Of a DNA stretch of 64,000 bases, positions 8,571-16,216 are shown piece by piece. Position numbers and translations under genes: made by a program. The stretch is taken from assembly GCA_020073445.1 (NCBI GenBank), contig JAIQFE010000004.1, positions 1 through 64,000 of the forward strand. Reading direction: 5' to 3'. The notes under the pieces were generated by a model that saw only the letters and a list, made by a program, of their open reading frames with translations, did not search any database and had not been told where the DNA came from. Numbering within the stretch: the stretch's first letter is position 1; each line of letters opens with the position of its first letter. This DNA is from Terriglobia bacterium (GTDB taxonomy: Bacteria; Acidobacteriota; Terriglobia; Bryobacterales; Bryobacteraceae).

Positions 8571-9641
8571 ATGATCAAACGGATGCTGGTTCTGGGTGGA
8601 ATGAGCCTCGCGGTGGTCTTCGGTCAGAATGCTGGCCGAGGCGGACGCGGCGCAGCCCCGCCGGAACCAGCCGAGCCCGGAACTGCAAAGGAACGGCAGC
8701 TCTGGGCGTACGACGTGAAGCCAGTCCCCAACTACGTGCCGCCGAAGACGCCCTGGGGCGAGCCCGACCTGCAAGGCATCTGGCCCATCAACCATCTGAT
8801 CGCCGTACCTCTTACGCGGTCGACGCGGCCGTTGCTCTACGGTGACCGGCTCTACAGGACCGACAAGGAATTCGCCGCCTTAACGGCCCGGGCCCGGGGT
8901 ACTGGAGCAGTCCCGGACAGAGACTACCCGGACAGGCTCATGCGCCAACTGTCGCTGATCGTCGATCCAAAGGATGGCCAGTTCCCCGAGCTCACCGAAA
9001 ACGGCAAGAAGCTCCAGGCTGAGATGAAGAGCAGCTACAAACCGGGTCAGACCGTTTTTGACAACGTCGACGACTTCAGCGCCTGGGACCGGTGCATCAC
9101 GCGCGGCATGCCCGTTTCGATGGAGCCGCGCAACTACAACAACGGCATCCGCATCATGCAGTCCCCGGGCTACGTGACGATCCTGCTGGAGATGGCGCAC
9201 GAGGTTCGCATCATTCCGACCAACAGCGGCCCGACCAAGGGAATGCCACCGCTGACTTCCGACGTCAAAGAGTATCTGGGCGAATCGCGCGGCCATTGGG
9301 AAGGCAACACGCTGGTGGTGGAGACGACCAACTTCAATGGCCTGGTGGGTCACACCAGCGCCGGCGTTCCCGGCTCCCCCGGCCCGCTGCAGCCGGAGAC
9401 CCCGAACATGAAGATCACGGAGCGGTTTACGCGCGTGGCCCCGGATACCATCGAGTTCACGATGAAGGTCGAGGACCCGACGGTTCTGGCCACCGGCTCG
9501 TACACCGTGGCCTATCCGATGTACCTCGACAACAAGTACGAGATGTACGAATACGCCTGCCACGAAGGCAACACGGCAGTGCGGAACTACATCGAGACGT
9601 CGCGTTACGAACGCACGCATCCTAAAGACGCCAAGAAGTAA
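8571..9641 (+). CDS. Secreted 'PDLQGIW'-family protein, long type (cassette 1, member b)
   Basis: A 356-residue exported protein. A short signal peptide and Gly/Arg linker lead into 'KTPWGEPDLQGIW', then 'GHWEGNTLVVETTNFNG', 'ITERFTRV' and a C-terminal 'EYACHEGNTAVRNYI'. The last block corresponds to 'DSACHEGNYGMTG' in the long-type paralogue at 43932-44996; the conserved Cys-His-Glu is the only candidate active or metal site visible. It has a strong GGGGAGGAG ribosome site and diverges from member a. The HbpS-like gene follows after 20 bases and is probably cotranscribed. Function unknown. Confidence 0.75.
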   Translation: MIKRMLVLGGMSLAVVFGQNAGRGGRGAAPPEPAEPGTAKERQLWAYDVKPVPNYVPPKTPWGEPDLQGIWPINHLIAVPLTRSTRPLLYGDRLYRTDKEFAALTARARGTGAVPDRDYPDRLMRQLSLIVDPKDGQFPELTENGKKLQAEMKSSYKPGQTVFDNVDDFSAWDRCITRGMPVSMEPRNYNNGIRIMQSPGYVTILLEMAHEVRIIPTNSGPTKGMPPLTSDVKEYLGESRGHWEGNTLVVETTNFNGLVGHTSAGVPGSPGPLQPETPNMKITERFTRVAPDTIEFTMKVEDPTVLATGSYTVAYPMYLDNKYEMYEYACHEGNTAVRNYIETSRYERTHPKDAKK

Positions 9642-9661
9642 TCCAGCTCAGAACGTAACCA

Positions 9662-10150
9662 ATGCCACTAAAACGAATTCTTCCCGCTCTGGCGCTCACC
9701 GTTGCGGCCTTTGGCCAAACGCCGCTGGTTCCGCCCGCCAATGTTCCGTACGGCACACCGATCTCGACCGATGCCGCGAAGAAGATTGCGGCGGCCGCCA
9801 TCGCCGAGGCTCGCAAGAATAACTGGGCGATGGCTGTGGCCGTCGTGGACACGGGCGGTTACCTGGTGTATTTCGAAAGGATGCCGGACACCCAGCTCGG
9901 CAGCATCGAAATCTCCATGGAAAAGGCGAAATCAGCGGCGCTCTTCCGCCGGCCGACCAAGTCGTTTCAGGACACCGTGGCCGGAGGGAAAGAAGGACTC
10001 CGAATTCTCGGCCTAACGGGAGCCGTCCCGGTCGAAGGCGGCATTCCGATTATCGTGGACGGGAAATTAATCGGCGCCATTGGCGCTTCCGGCGGCAGCA
10101 GCGATCAGGACGGCCGCACCGCTCAAGCCGGCGCCGCCGCGATGAAATAA
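9662..10150 (+). CDS. HbpS/GlcG-like (DUF336) exported protein
   Basis: A 162-residue protein of the HbpS/GlcG family (PF03928) with a signal peptide ending near AFGQ. Conserved parts are 'AMAVAVVDTGGYLVYFERM', 'SIEISMEKAKSAALFRRPT' and 'IGAIGASGGSSDQD'. Members bind haem or its breakdown products, or are encoded beside oxidoreductases for glycolate and diols; the true ligand here is unknown. It lies 20 bases after PDLQGIW member b on the same strand, so an operon is likely. A second homologue is at 28103-28591. Confidence 0.85.
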   Translation: MPLKRILPALALTVAAFGQTPLVPPANVPYGTPISTDAAKKIAAAAIAEARKNNWAMAVAVVDTGGYLVYFERMPDTQLGSIEISMEKAKSAALFRRPTKSFQDTVAGGKEGLRILGLTGAVPVEGGIPIIVDGKLIGAIGASGGSSDQDGRTAQAGAAAMK

Positions 10151-10169
10151 GGAACTGCTCACAGCCAGG

Positions 10170-10724
10170 CTAGGGCCGGCACCTGTTTGCAGCGTTTCCG
10201 GGGCGGTACTTGCCATGGCAGTTCGAGCAGGATGTTGCCAGCACATCGGATGCCTGGAGCATCTTGTCCCGGTCCTTAGTTAGAGCGGCTTTGTAAGCGA
10301 ACATACTGGCGTCCCGCAGCCCATTCACCATCTGCACCCAGTCCGCGTTCGCGAGGGGCATATCCCGGCCGTTGCTGCACTTGCGGCCAGGCGTCATCAG
10401 GAGATCCGCCGAGTCTGCCAGCGTGAGCGCACTATTCTCCACGGCCTCCCAGCCTCCGAACACACCCGTCAGCGGGTCGGTGGATGCGGAGGGTTCCGAC
10501 GCCGGCTTGACCTCGGCAGGATCATATCTTTGGGTGAAGAAGACCACGTTCGAATGCGGAAAGAAAAGCGACCGCATCAGTTGATTGAGGTTCGCGGCGG
10601 GTGCGGCAGCCTTCGGGGCCGGCTGCGGCGCTGACTGCGCCATCAGGTATCCGGCACAGATAACCGCCGCAATAGCCCCACTCACTCCGGCGCGCCGCAT
10701 CCGGCGATTGTGTCCGTCTTGCAT
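10170..10724 (-). CDS. Cytochrome c'-like haem protein
   Basis: An exported 184-residue protein with a signal peptide (residues ~8-30), a Pro/Ala linker, a helical body and a single CSNCH haem c site 19 residues from the C-terminus. The C-terminal haem site after four predicted helices is the layout of cytochromes c'. The block 'FFPHSNVVFFTQ' is seen in uncharacterised soil-bacterial homologues I recall. The second of two adjacent ATGs is preferred because GGAGG is five bases from it. It is convergent with the HbpS-like gene. An electron-transfer or NO-binding role is possible but not shown. Confidence 0.72.
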   Translation of the reverse strand: MQDGHNRRMRRAGVSGAIAAVICAGYLMAQSAPQPAPKAAAPAANLNQLMRSLFFPHSNVVFFTQRYDPAEVKPASEPSASTDPLTGVFGGWEAVENSALTLADSADLLMTPGRKCSNGRDMPLANADWVQMVNGLRDASMFAYKAALTKDRDKMLQASDVLATSCSNCHGKYRPGNAANRCRP

Positions 10725-10799
10725 CATTCCCTCCCTCGCAGAATACAGCGATCAGAATACACGGTACCAAATGCCCGTGCGCTCACATAGACTGTGGGT

Positions 10800-12446
10800 A
10801 TGGACCACGCTACCCTCCTCCCAAAAATCGTTCGCAGCCTCTCCACGATTGCAGGCGCGGCGTTCGCGGCCGCGGGCCTGATGGCCGTCGCAACCACTCC
10901 CGTCCATGGCCAGGCCTTTGCCGATTTGAAGTCGGCACTGGTCGACTACTCGAAAGCCGACATCCAGCCGCACAAGACCTGCGACGATCTGGGCAAGTTC
11001 AAGAATAAGGAAATCGTGCAGATCGCCGCAGCGGCGATGCCCGCGGCCAACGGCGTTCCGGCGCACTGCCGCGTCACGGGTCTGATCTCACCCGAGGTCG
11101 CGTTCGAAGTGAGCCTCCCGGAGAAATGGAATGGGCGCTTTTATATGATCGGCAACGGCGGCCACGCGGGCGAGGCGTTGGACGACGCCGGCCGGGTCGC
11201 GCAGCGCAATCAAGCCGTGCAGCTCGGCTTCGCTTTCGCGCAGACCAACACGGGTCACGATGCTCGCAAGGAGCCGGGCGGAACCTTCGTGATGAATAAT
11301 CCGCAGAAGGCCATCGACTACGCCTGGCGCGCCGTGCATCTCACTGCCACCACCGCCAAGGACATCACCAAGGATTACTATGGCAAGGCTGTCTCGCGCG
11401 CCTATTGGAACTCATGTTCGAACGGCGGACGCCAGGGTCTCATCGAAGCACAGCGCTTCCCGGACGATTTCGACGGTATCGTGGCCAACGCGCCCTGGTC
11501 GGATCAGACCGGCTTCACGATCGGCGCGATGTGGAATCAGAAGGCCCTGAGCCAGGCACCCGTGACGGCGGCGAAACTCGCCCTGGTAGCCGACAAGGTG
11601 ATGGCGAAGTGCGACGCAATCGACGGCCTCAAAGATGGGCTGATCGACGATCCGCGCAAGTGCAACTTCCATCCAGCGCAAGACGTTCCGGCCTGCGCCG
11701 CGGGAACGGACCGCGCGGACTGCCTCACTCCCGCGCAGGCGGAAACCGTCGCCAAAATTTATAGCGGGCCCACCAGCAACGGCAAACCTTTCTTCACCGG
11801 TTTCATGCCCGGGAGCGAAGCCCTCACGGCGGGCGGGTTCGGCGCGGCGCCCGGCAGCGGCCCGGTAAGCGGATGGATGAACGTGATCGTCAGCGCGCAA
11901 CCCGACGGCAAGCCCGCCGACTTCAACCTGGCGGAAAACACCATGCGCTATCTGGTATTCACTCCGCCGCAGCCGAACTACGACTACAAGACTTTCGATT
12001 TTGACCGCGATATTCACAAGCTGGACGATTGGAGCAAGAAGGCGGACGCCAAGAACCCCGATCTTTCGAAGTTCCACAAACGCGGTGGCAAGTTGCTGAT
12101 GACGCATGGCTGGGCGGACACGATCCTTCAGCCCATGGCGAGCATCACCTACTACGAGCAGGCGGTTGCGAAGAACGGCCCCGCGACCTCGGATTCCTTT
12201 CGTCTATTTATGGTGCCCGGCATGGCGCACTGCGGCGGCGGGATCGGTCCAGATCGCCATGACCCGATGACCGCGATGATCAACTGGGTCGAGAAGGACA
12301 AAGCCCCCGCTTCGATGGTGGCGAGCCGCGTCGTGGATAACAAGGTGGTTCGTACCCGGCCACTGTGCGCCTACCCGCAGGTCGCCCGCTACTCTGGCCA
12401 GGGCAGCATCGACGACGCCGCCAACTTTCGCTGCGTCGCTCCGTAA
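10800..12446 (+). CDS. Tannase/feruloyl esterase family hydrolase
   Basis: A secreted 548-residue alpha/beta hydrolase of the tannase family (PF07519). It has the family's Cys-Ser nucleophile in NSCSNGGRQG (Ser207, next to Cys206), the Asp in HGWAD (about 440) and the His in GMAHCGGG (about 477). The Cys-rich lid with 'CDAIDGLKDGLIDDPRKC' is the calcium-binding loop of fungal feruloyl esterases and MHETase. The signal peptide ends near PVHGQ. An ATG at 10800 is used; a GTG six bases earlier is possible. Substrates are likely aromatic esters such as galloyl, feruloyl or similar. It sits tail to tail with the PQQ dehydrogenase and close to the O-demethylase, which fits an aromatic-ester pathway. 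Confidence 0.93.
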   Translation: MDHATLLPKIVRSLSTIAGAAFAAAGLMAVATTPVHGQAFADLKSALVDYSKADIQPHKTCDDLGKFKNKEIVQIAAAAMPAANGVPAHCRVTGLISPEVAFEVSLPEKWNGRFYMIGNGGHAGEALDDAGRVAQRNQAVQLGFAFAQTNTGHDARKEPGGTFVMNNPQKAIDYAWRAVHLTATTAKDITKDYYGKAVSRAYWNSCSNGGRQGLIEAQRFPDDFDGIVANAPWSDQTGFTIGAMWNQKALSQAPVTAAKLALVADKVMAKCDAIDGLKDGLIDDPRKCNFHPAQDVPACAAGTDRADCLTPAQAETVAKIYSGPTSNGKPFFTGFMPGSEALTAGGFGAAPGSGPVSGWMNVIVSAQPDGKPADFNLAENTMRYLVFTPPQPNYDYKTFDFDRDIHKLDDWSKKADAKNPDLSKFHKRGGKLLMTHGWADTILQPMASITYYEQAVAKNGPATSDSFRLFMVPGMAHCGGGIGPDRHDPMTAMINWVEKDKAPASMVASRVVDNKVVRTRPLCAYPQVARYSGQGSIDDAANFRCVAP

Positions 12447-12449
12447 GGG

Positions 12450-14414
12450 TTAGTTTGCCGGGGCGCCCGGGATCGGCGCCTTGCCGTCCACGGTAAGCAC
12501 CAACAAATGTGCAGGCCGCGGAGGAGCCGCGGGACCTTTCGCATCGCCGCCCTTGGCCGCGCCGGGTCCGCCGCCCGCGACGGGTTCCGGACCACCAGTC
12601 ACGCTGATGTACTGCTTCCCGTCGATCACAAACGAAATCGGCGGGCCCATCTGCGAGGTATGGAGATCCAGCTCAAGAAGCTTTTCGCCGGTATCGGCGC
12701 GGAACGCCAGCAGCTTGTTGTTCACGCTGGAGAACACCAGATTCCCGGCTGTGGAAAGGCTTCCGCCCGCAAATGGCCCGGCACCCGCGCCTGCCGCGCG
12801 CCACCGCTCTTTCCTGGCGATCGGATCCCACGCATACAAGACGTTGCCCGTAGGCCCATCCGGCCCGATCTGCGCGAGAGGCTCGGGTTTGGGAGCTGCC
12901 GCCGCCGCTTGCTGAGCCGCCTGGACGGCCGCTGCTTCGGCATTATCGGGAGCCGCGCCCTTCGCTTGATTCGTCGCCTGACTGGGGGCGCGCCCTCGCC
13001 CGAGCTGGCCGCCTCCCACTGCGGTCCCCATGTTGAACTGGCCGCGACCCGTTGGGCCGATCTCGGTGGGCGCCGGAGTAAAGCTTTCGGCGGCAGTATA
13101 GTTGGACCCCTGGCCGGCCGTGCCGGGGATGTAAACGAGTCCGGTCTGCGGATTATAGGACCACGGCGGCCAAACGTGACCGCCGGAAGGTCCCGGATTT
13201 ACGTTGACCGGCGTCGTCTTATAGCGCGCGGCCGGATTGACGATCGGATGCCCCTTGGCATCCATGCCCGTCGCCCAGGACACTCTTGTAATCGGATCTG
13301 CCGAAATGACTTCTCCAGTGAGGCGGTCGATTACGTAAAAGAACGCATCCTTGGGCGCATGCATGATCACCTTGCGCTGCTTGCCGTTGATGGTCAGATC
13401 GGCCAGCATCAAGTCGGCGATCGAGTCGTAGTCCCAGTCGTCGCCGGGGACTTCCTGGTAATACCAAACCATCTTCCCAGTGGAGCCGCGCACGGCGATG
13501 ATGCTGCACGAATAGAGATTGTCGCCAGGGCCGCGATGCACGTCGGTCCACGGACCCGGCTGCCCTGTGCCGACGTACACGATGTCATTGTCGGCATCGT
13601 AGGCCATACCGTTCCAGACCGCGGCGCCGCCGCCGATCTTCCACCATTCGTTGGTCCAGGTTTTGGCGGCTGCCTCCAGTTCCGGATGCTCGAACGGCTT
13701 CGACGGATCGCCCGGCACGGTATAGAAGCGCCAGAGCATTTTCCCGGAGTTCACATCGTAGGCCGAAAAGAAGCCGCGGATCCCGTATTCGCCGCCGCTG
13801 ACTCCGATGATGATCTTGCCGCCTTTGATGACGCGCGGCGCCATCGTGATGGTGTAAGGCATGGTCTCGGGCGAAACTCGCGTTTCCCATAGGATCCGGC
13901 CGGTGGCCGCATCCAGCGCCCTGAGCCGTCCATCCACGGCCGGGGCGATGATCTTACCCTCGTACATCGCGATGCCGCGATTCACCACTCCGCAGCAGAT
14001 TCTCGATTGCCAGACTTGCTGGTTCACCTCGGGGTCGGCGCGCCAGATTTCTTTGCCGGTCCGCAAATCGACCGCGTACACGATGCTCCACGGTGTGATG
14101 CTGTACAGCACGCCATTGAACACCAGCGGCGTTCCTTCCTGGTGGGTTTGCGGATTGCCCGGCGCCAGCGGAATCTCGTACGACCAGGCCAATCCGAGAC
14201 GGCCGACGTTCGAATCATTGATCTGCTCCAGCGGGCTGAAGCGCTGCTCGGACCAATTGACGCCGTAGGCGACCCATTCTTCGCCCGTCTTGCTGCCGGT
14301 TTTCAGCAAGTTATCGTCCACCCGGCGCGGCTGCTGTGCCGTAACGATCCACGCCGTCAGCGTGGCGGTCGCTATCAAAACAGCTCCTGATCTCAATGAG
14401 CGAGCGCGGAACAT
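12450..14414 (-). CDS. PQQ-dependent alcohol dehydrogenase (lanthanide-type signature)
   Basis: A periplasmic eight-bladed propeller quinoprotein of 654 residues with signal peptide. The adjacent cysteines C140-C141 form the vicinal disulfide near PQQ. The catalytic Asp is D328 in WDYD; the extra Asp two residues on (D330) is the residue that marks lanthanide-dependent enzymes such as XoxF and PedH. E209 (GEYG) is kept as a metal ligand, but the usual Asn of 'GTGNP.PW' is Gln (GTGQPGPW, Q285). A long Ala/Gln-rich insertion (~470-510) interrupts one blade. No haem site is present, so a separate cytochrome must take the electrons. The ATG at 14414 follows AGGGAGGA; a longer frame has no ribosome site. 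Divergent from the O-demethylase gene. Confidence 0.92.
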   Translation of the reverse strand: MFRARSLRSGAVLIATATLTAWIVTAQQPRRVDDNLLKTGSKTGEEWVAYGVNWSEQRFSPLEQINDSNVGRLGLAWSYEIPLAPGNPQTHQEGTPLVFNGVLYSITPWSIVYAVDLRTGKEIWRADPEVNQQVWQSRICCGVVNRGIAMYEGKIIAPAVDGRLRALDAATGRILWETRVSPETMPYTITMAPRVIKGGKIIIGVSGGEYGIRGFFSAYDVNSGKMLWRFYTVPGDPSKPFEHPELEAAAKTWTNEWWKIGGGAAVWNGMAYDADNDIVYVGTGQPGPWTDVHRGPGDNLYSCSIIAVRGSTGKMVWYYQEVPGDDWDYDSIADLMLADLTINGKQRKVIMHAPKDAFFYVIDRLTGEVISADPITRVSWATGMDAKGHPIVNPAARYKTTPVNVNPGPSGGHVWPPWSYNPQTGLVYIPGTAGQGSNYTAAESFTPAPTEIGPTGRGQFNMGTAVGGGQLGRGRAPSQATNQAKGAAPDNAEAAAVQAAQQAAAAAPKPEPLAQIGPDGPTGNVLYAWDPIARKERWRAAGAGAGPFAGGSLSTAGNLVFSSVNNKLLAFRADTGEKLLELDLHTSQMGPPISFVIDGKQYISVTGGPEPVAGGGPGAAKGGDAKGPAAPPRPAHLLVLTVDGKAPIPGAPAN

Positions 14415-14479
14415 ACGTTGGTCCTCCCTGCGGCGCGCCTCAAAGGATATCATGACCTTTCGCGGCGGCTTCGGAACCT

Positions 14480-14494
14480 ATCAATGCCATTGAT
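14480..14494. promoter_or_regulatory. LysR-type palindrome between divergent PQQ dehydrogenase and O-demethylase genes
   Basis: ATCAATGCCATTGAT has perfect 7-bp arms and contains ATC-N9-GAT and T-N11-A, as in LysR-type sites. It is centred about 73 bases upstream of the dehydrogenase ATG and 114 bases upstream of the demethylase ATG. A possible -10 (TACACT, 14539-14544) places the dyad near -60 for the plus-strand gene, where LysR activators bind. Confidence 0.5.
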
Positions 14495-14600
14495 GAGTAT
14501 CATCATAAGGACGGACCAGGATCAAGCGTTCCAGGTGCTACACTAACCCCGTTTGGGTCCGTTGAAATTAAATCGGATTCCAAAAAACAATCGACCTCTT

Positions 14601-15974
14601 ATGAGCCAGCAGAATCTAGAGACCCTCTTACAGAAGACCAGCCCGGTAAAGCTGTTGAGAAACTCGCCGATCGGCCCCTACGTGTATCCTGTCGTTGCGC
14701 CGGAATACACAAATTGGCGGGATGAGCAGCGCGCCTGGCAGAAGACCTGCGTTCTGTTCAACCAGTCGTATCACATGACCGACATGTACGTGGAGGGTCC
14801 GGACGCACTGAAGCTGCTCTCCGACCTCGGCATCAACACGTTTAAAAACTTCGGTCCCAACAAGGCGAAACAGTTCATCGCCTGCAGTCCTGAGGGGTAC
14901 GTCATCGGGGATGTGATTCTGTTCGGCCTGGAGCCGAATGTTTTCAACCTGGTTGGCCGTCCTTCGATTCACAATTGGGTCCAGTACAATGCCGAGACCG
15001 GCGGCTACAACGCCAAGTGCACGCGGGATGAAAGAGCGGCCGCGCAGAAGGGTCCCGTGGTGCGCAAGACCTACCGCTATCAGGTCCAGGGTCCGAACGC
15101 GCTGAAGGTGATGGAGAAGGTCCTCGGCGGTTCGGTACCGGAAGTCAAATTCTTCCAGATGGCGGTCTTCACGATCGCCGGGAAATCGGTTCGCGCGCTG
15201 CGTCACGGCATGGTCGGCCAACCTGGATTCGAGCTGTTCGGCCCCGCCGCCGATGGGGAGGCCGTGAAGGACGCGATCGTCGAAGCGGGCCAGGAGTTCG
15301 GATTGCGGCTGTCCGGTGCCCGGGCGTATTCCTCGAACACCTTGGAATCGGGTTGGATCCCGTCGCCTCTACCCGCCATTTACACCAGTCCGAAAATGAA
15401 GGCTTACCGCGAATGGCTGCCCGAAAACTGCTACGAAGCGATCGGATCGCTGGGCGGTAGCTTCTACTCGGAAAACATCGAAGACTACTACCTGACGCCC
15501 TACGACCTTGGCTACGGACCGACCGTAAAGTTCGACCACGACTTTGTCGGGCGGGAAGCGCTCGAGACCATTTCGAAGAACCCCAAGCGCACCAAAGTCA
15601 CTCTGGCGCTCGATTCGGCGGATGTGATGAAGGCGATGGGGACCATGTTCGACAAAGGCAATCGAGCCAAGTTCTTCGAGTTTCCGTCGGCGGTGTATTC
15701 CACCTGGCCCTACGACAAGGTCATGAAGAACGGCAAGACCATCGGCATCTCCACGTGGGTTGGCTATAGCTCCAATGAAGGCAGGATGCTGACGCTCGCC
15801 ATACTCGACAATGAACAGGCGCAGCCCGGCAATAAAGTGACGTTTGTCTGGGGCCAGCAGCCTGGTACCGGCGAAAGACCCACCGTCGAGAGCCACGTTC
15901 AGGTGGAAATCGGCGCCACGGTTGCTCCGGTGCCGTATGTGGAAGTGGCGCGCGAAGCCTATCGCACGACGTAG
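14601..15974 (+). CDS. LigM/DesA-like tetrahydrofolate-dependent aromatic O-demethylase
   Basis: A cytoplasmic 457-residue protein of the aminomethyltransferase (GcvT) fold, closest to LigM and DesA, which move the methyl of vanillate, 3-O-methylgallate or syringate to tetrahydrofolate. The N-terminal 'GPYVYPVVAPEYTNWRDEQ' and the block 'SSNTLESGWIPSPLPAIY' near residue 250 are the signature of the LigM branch rather than of glycine cleavage T protein. No signal peptide. The ATG at 14601 matches the family N-terminus; an open frame reaches back to a TTG at 14553. It is divergent from the PQQ dehydrogenase. One-carbon salvage genes normally near ligM are not in this window. Which aromatic is used cannot be told. 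Confidence 0.9.
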   Translation: MSQQNLETLLQKTSPVKLLRNSPIGPYVYPVVAPEYTNWRDEQRAWQKTCVLFNQSYHMTDMYVEGPDALKLLSDLGINTFKNFGPNKAKQFIACSPEGYVIGDVILFGLEPNVFNLVGRPSIHNWVQYNAETGGYNAKCTRDERAAAQKGPVVRKTYRYQVQGPNALKVMEKVLGGSVPEVKFFQMAVFTIAGKSVRALRHGMVGQPGFELFGPAADGEAVKDAIVEAGQEFGLRLSGARAYSSNTLESGWIPSPLPAIYTSPKMKAYREWLPENCYEAIGSLGGSFYSENIEDYYLTPYDLGYGPTVKFDHDFVGREALETISKNPKRTKVTLALDSADVMKAMGTMFDKGNRAKFFEFPSAVYSTWPYDKVMKNGKTIGISTWVGYSSNEGRMLTLAILDNEQAQPGNKVTFVWGQQPGTGERPTVESHVQVEIGATVAPVPYVEVAREAYRTT

Positions 15975-16001
15975 GCCGCCTCATCCGATCCCAAACTTTA
16001 A

Positions 16002-16028
16002 CCCTGATGGGCTACCTGTCCATCAGGG
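16002..16028 (+). terminator. Stem-loop after the O-demethylase gene
   Basis: A perfect 9-bp stem CCCTGATGG / CCATCAGGG with a nine-base loop begins 27 bases after the stop codon. No T-run follows, so it may be a weak or factor-dependent terminator or an mRNA 3'-end stabiliser. Confidence 0.6.
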
Positions 16029-16061
16029 AATCTCCTAATGACCCAGCACGACGGGCACGCT

Positions 16062-16095
16062 AACCTGTCGCACGGTCGAACCTGTCGCGCGGTCG
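16062..16095 (+). promoter_or_regulatory. Tandem 17-bp direct repeats just upstream of a -35 box
   Basis: AACCTGTCGCACGGTCG and AACCTGTCGCGCGGTCG follow each other without a gap and differ at one base. The second copy ends two bases before the TTGACA at 16098. Such head-to-tail sites beside the -35 are typical of dimeric activators. Confidence 0.55.
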
Positions 16096-16097
16096 TA

Positions 16098-16126
16098 TTG
16101 ACAAAACTGGCCGACCGGCATATTCT
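16098..16126 (+). promoter_or_regulatory. Sigma70-type promoter of TonB receptor 2
   Basis: TTGACA (16098-16103), a 17-base spacer and TATTCT (16121-16126). Transcription would start near 16133, about 84 bases before the receptor ATG. An inverted repeat CTCAATG-N9-CATTGAG (16125-16147) covers the start point and could be a repressor site. Confidence 0.65.
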
Positions 16127-16147
16127 CAATGCTACCGGGTCATTGAG
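16125..16147. promoter_or_regulatory. Inverted repeat over the receptor 2 start point
   Basis: CTCAATG and CATTGAG form perfect 7-bp arms nine bases apart. The position, from the end of the -10 to about +15, is typical for a repressor operator. The half-site resembles the arms of the palindrome at 14480-14494. Confidence 0.45.
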
Positions 16148-16216
16148 TTAGTTTAATGCGTTCTCTACAGTTAGAAACCCGAACCTAGGTGTGCGTGTGC
16201 CTGTGGGAGGCTTAGC

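Noticed and set aside
12507-13892. 461-codon open frame opposite the PQQ dehydrogenase
   Set aside because: GC-rich antisense shadow; the minus strand holds all quinoprotein motifs.
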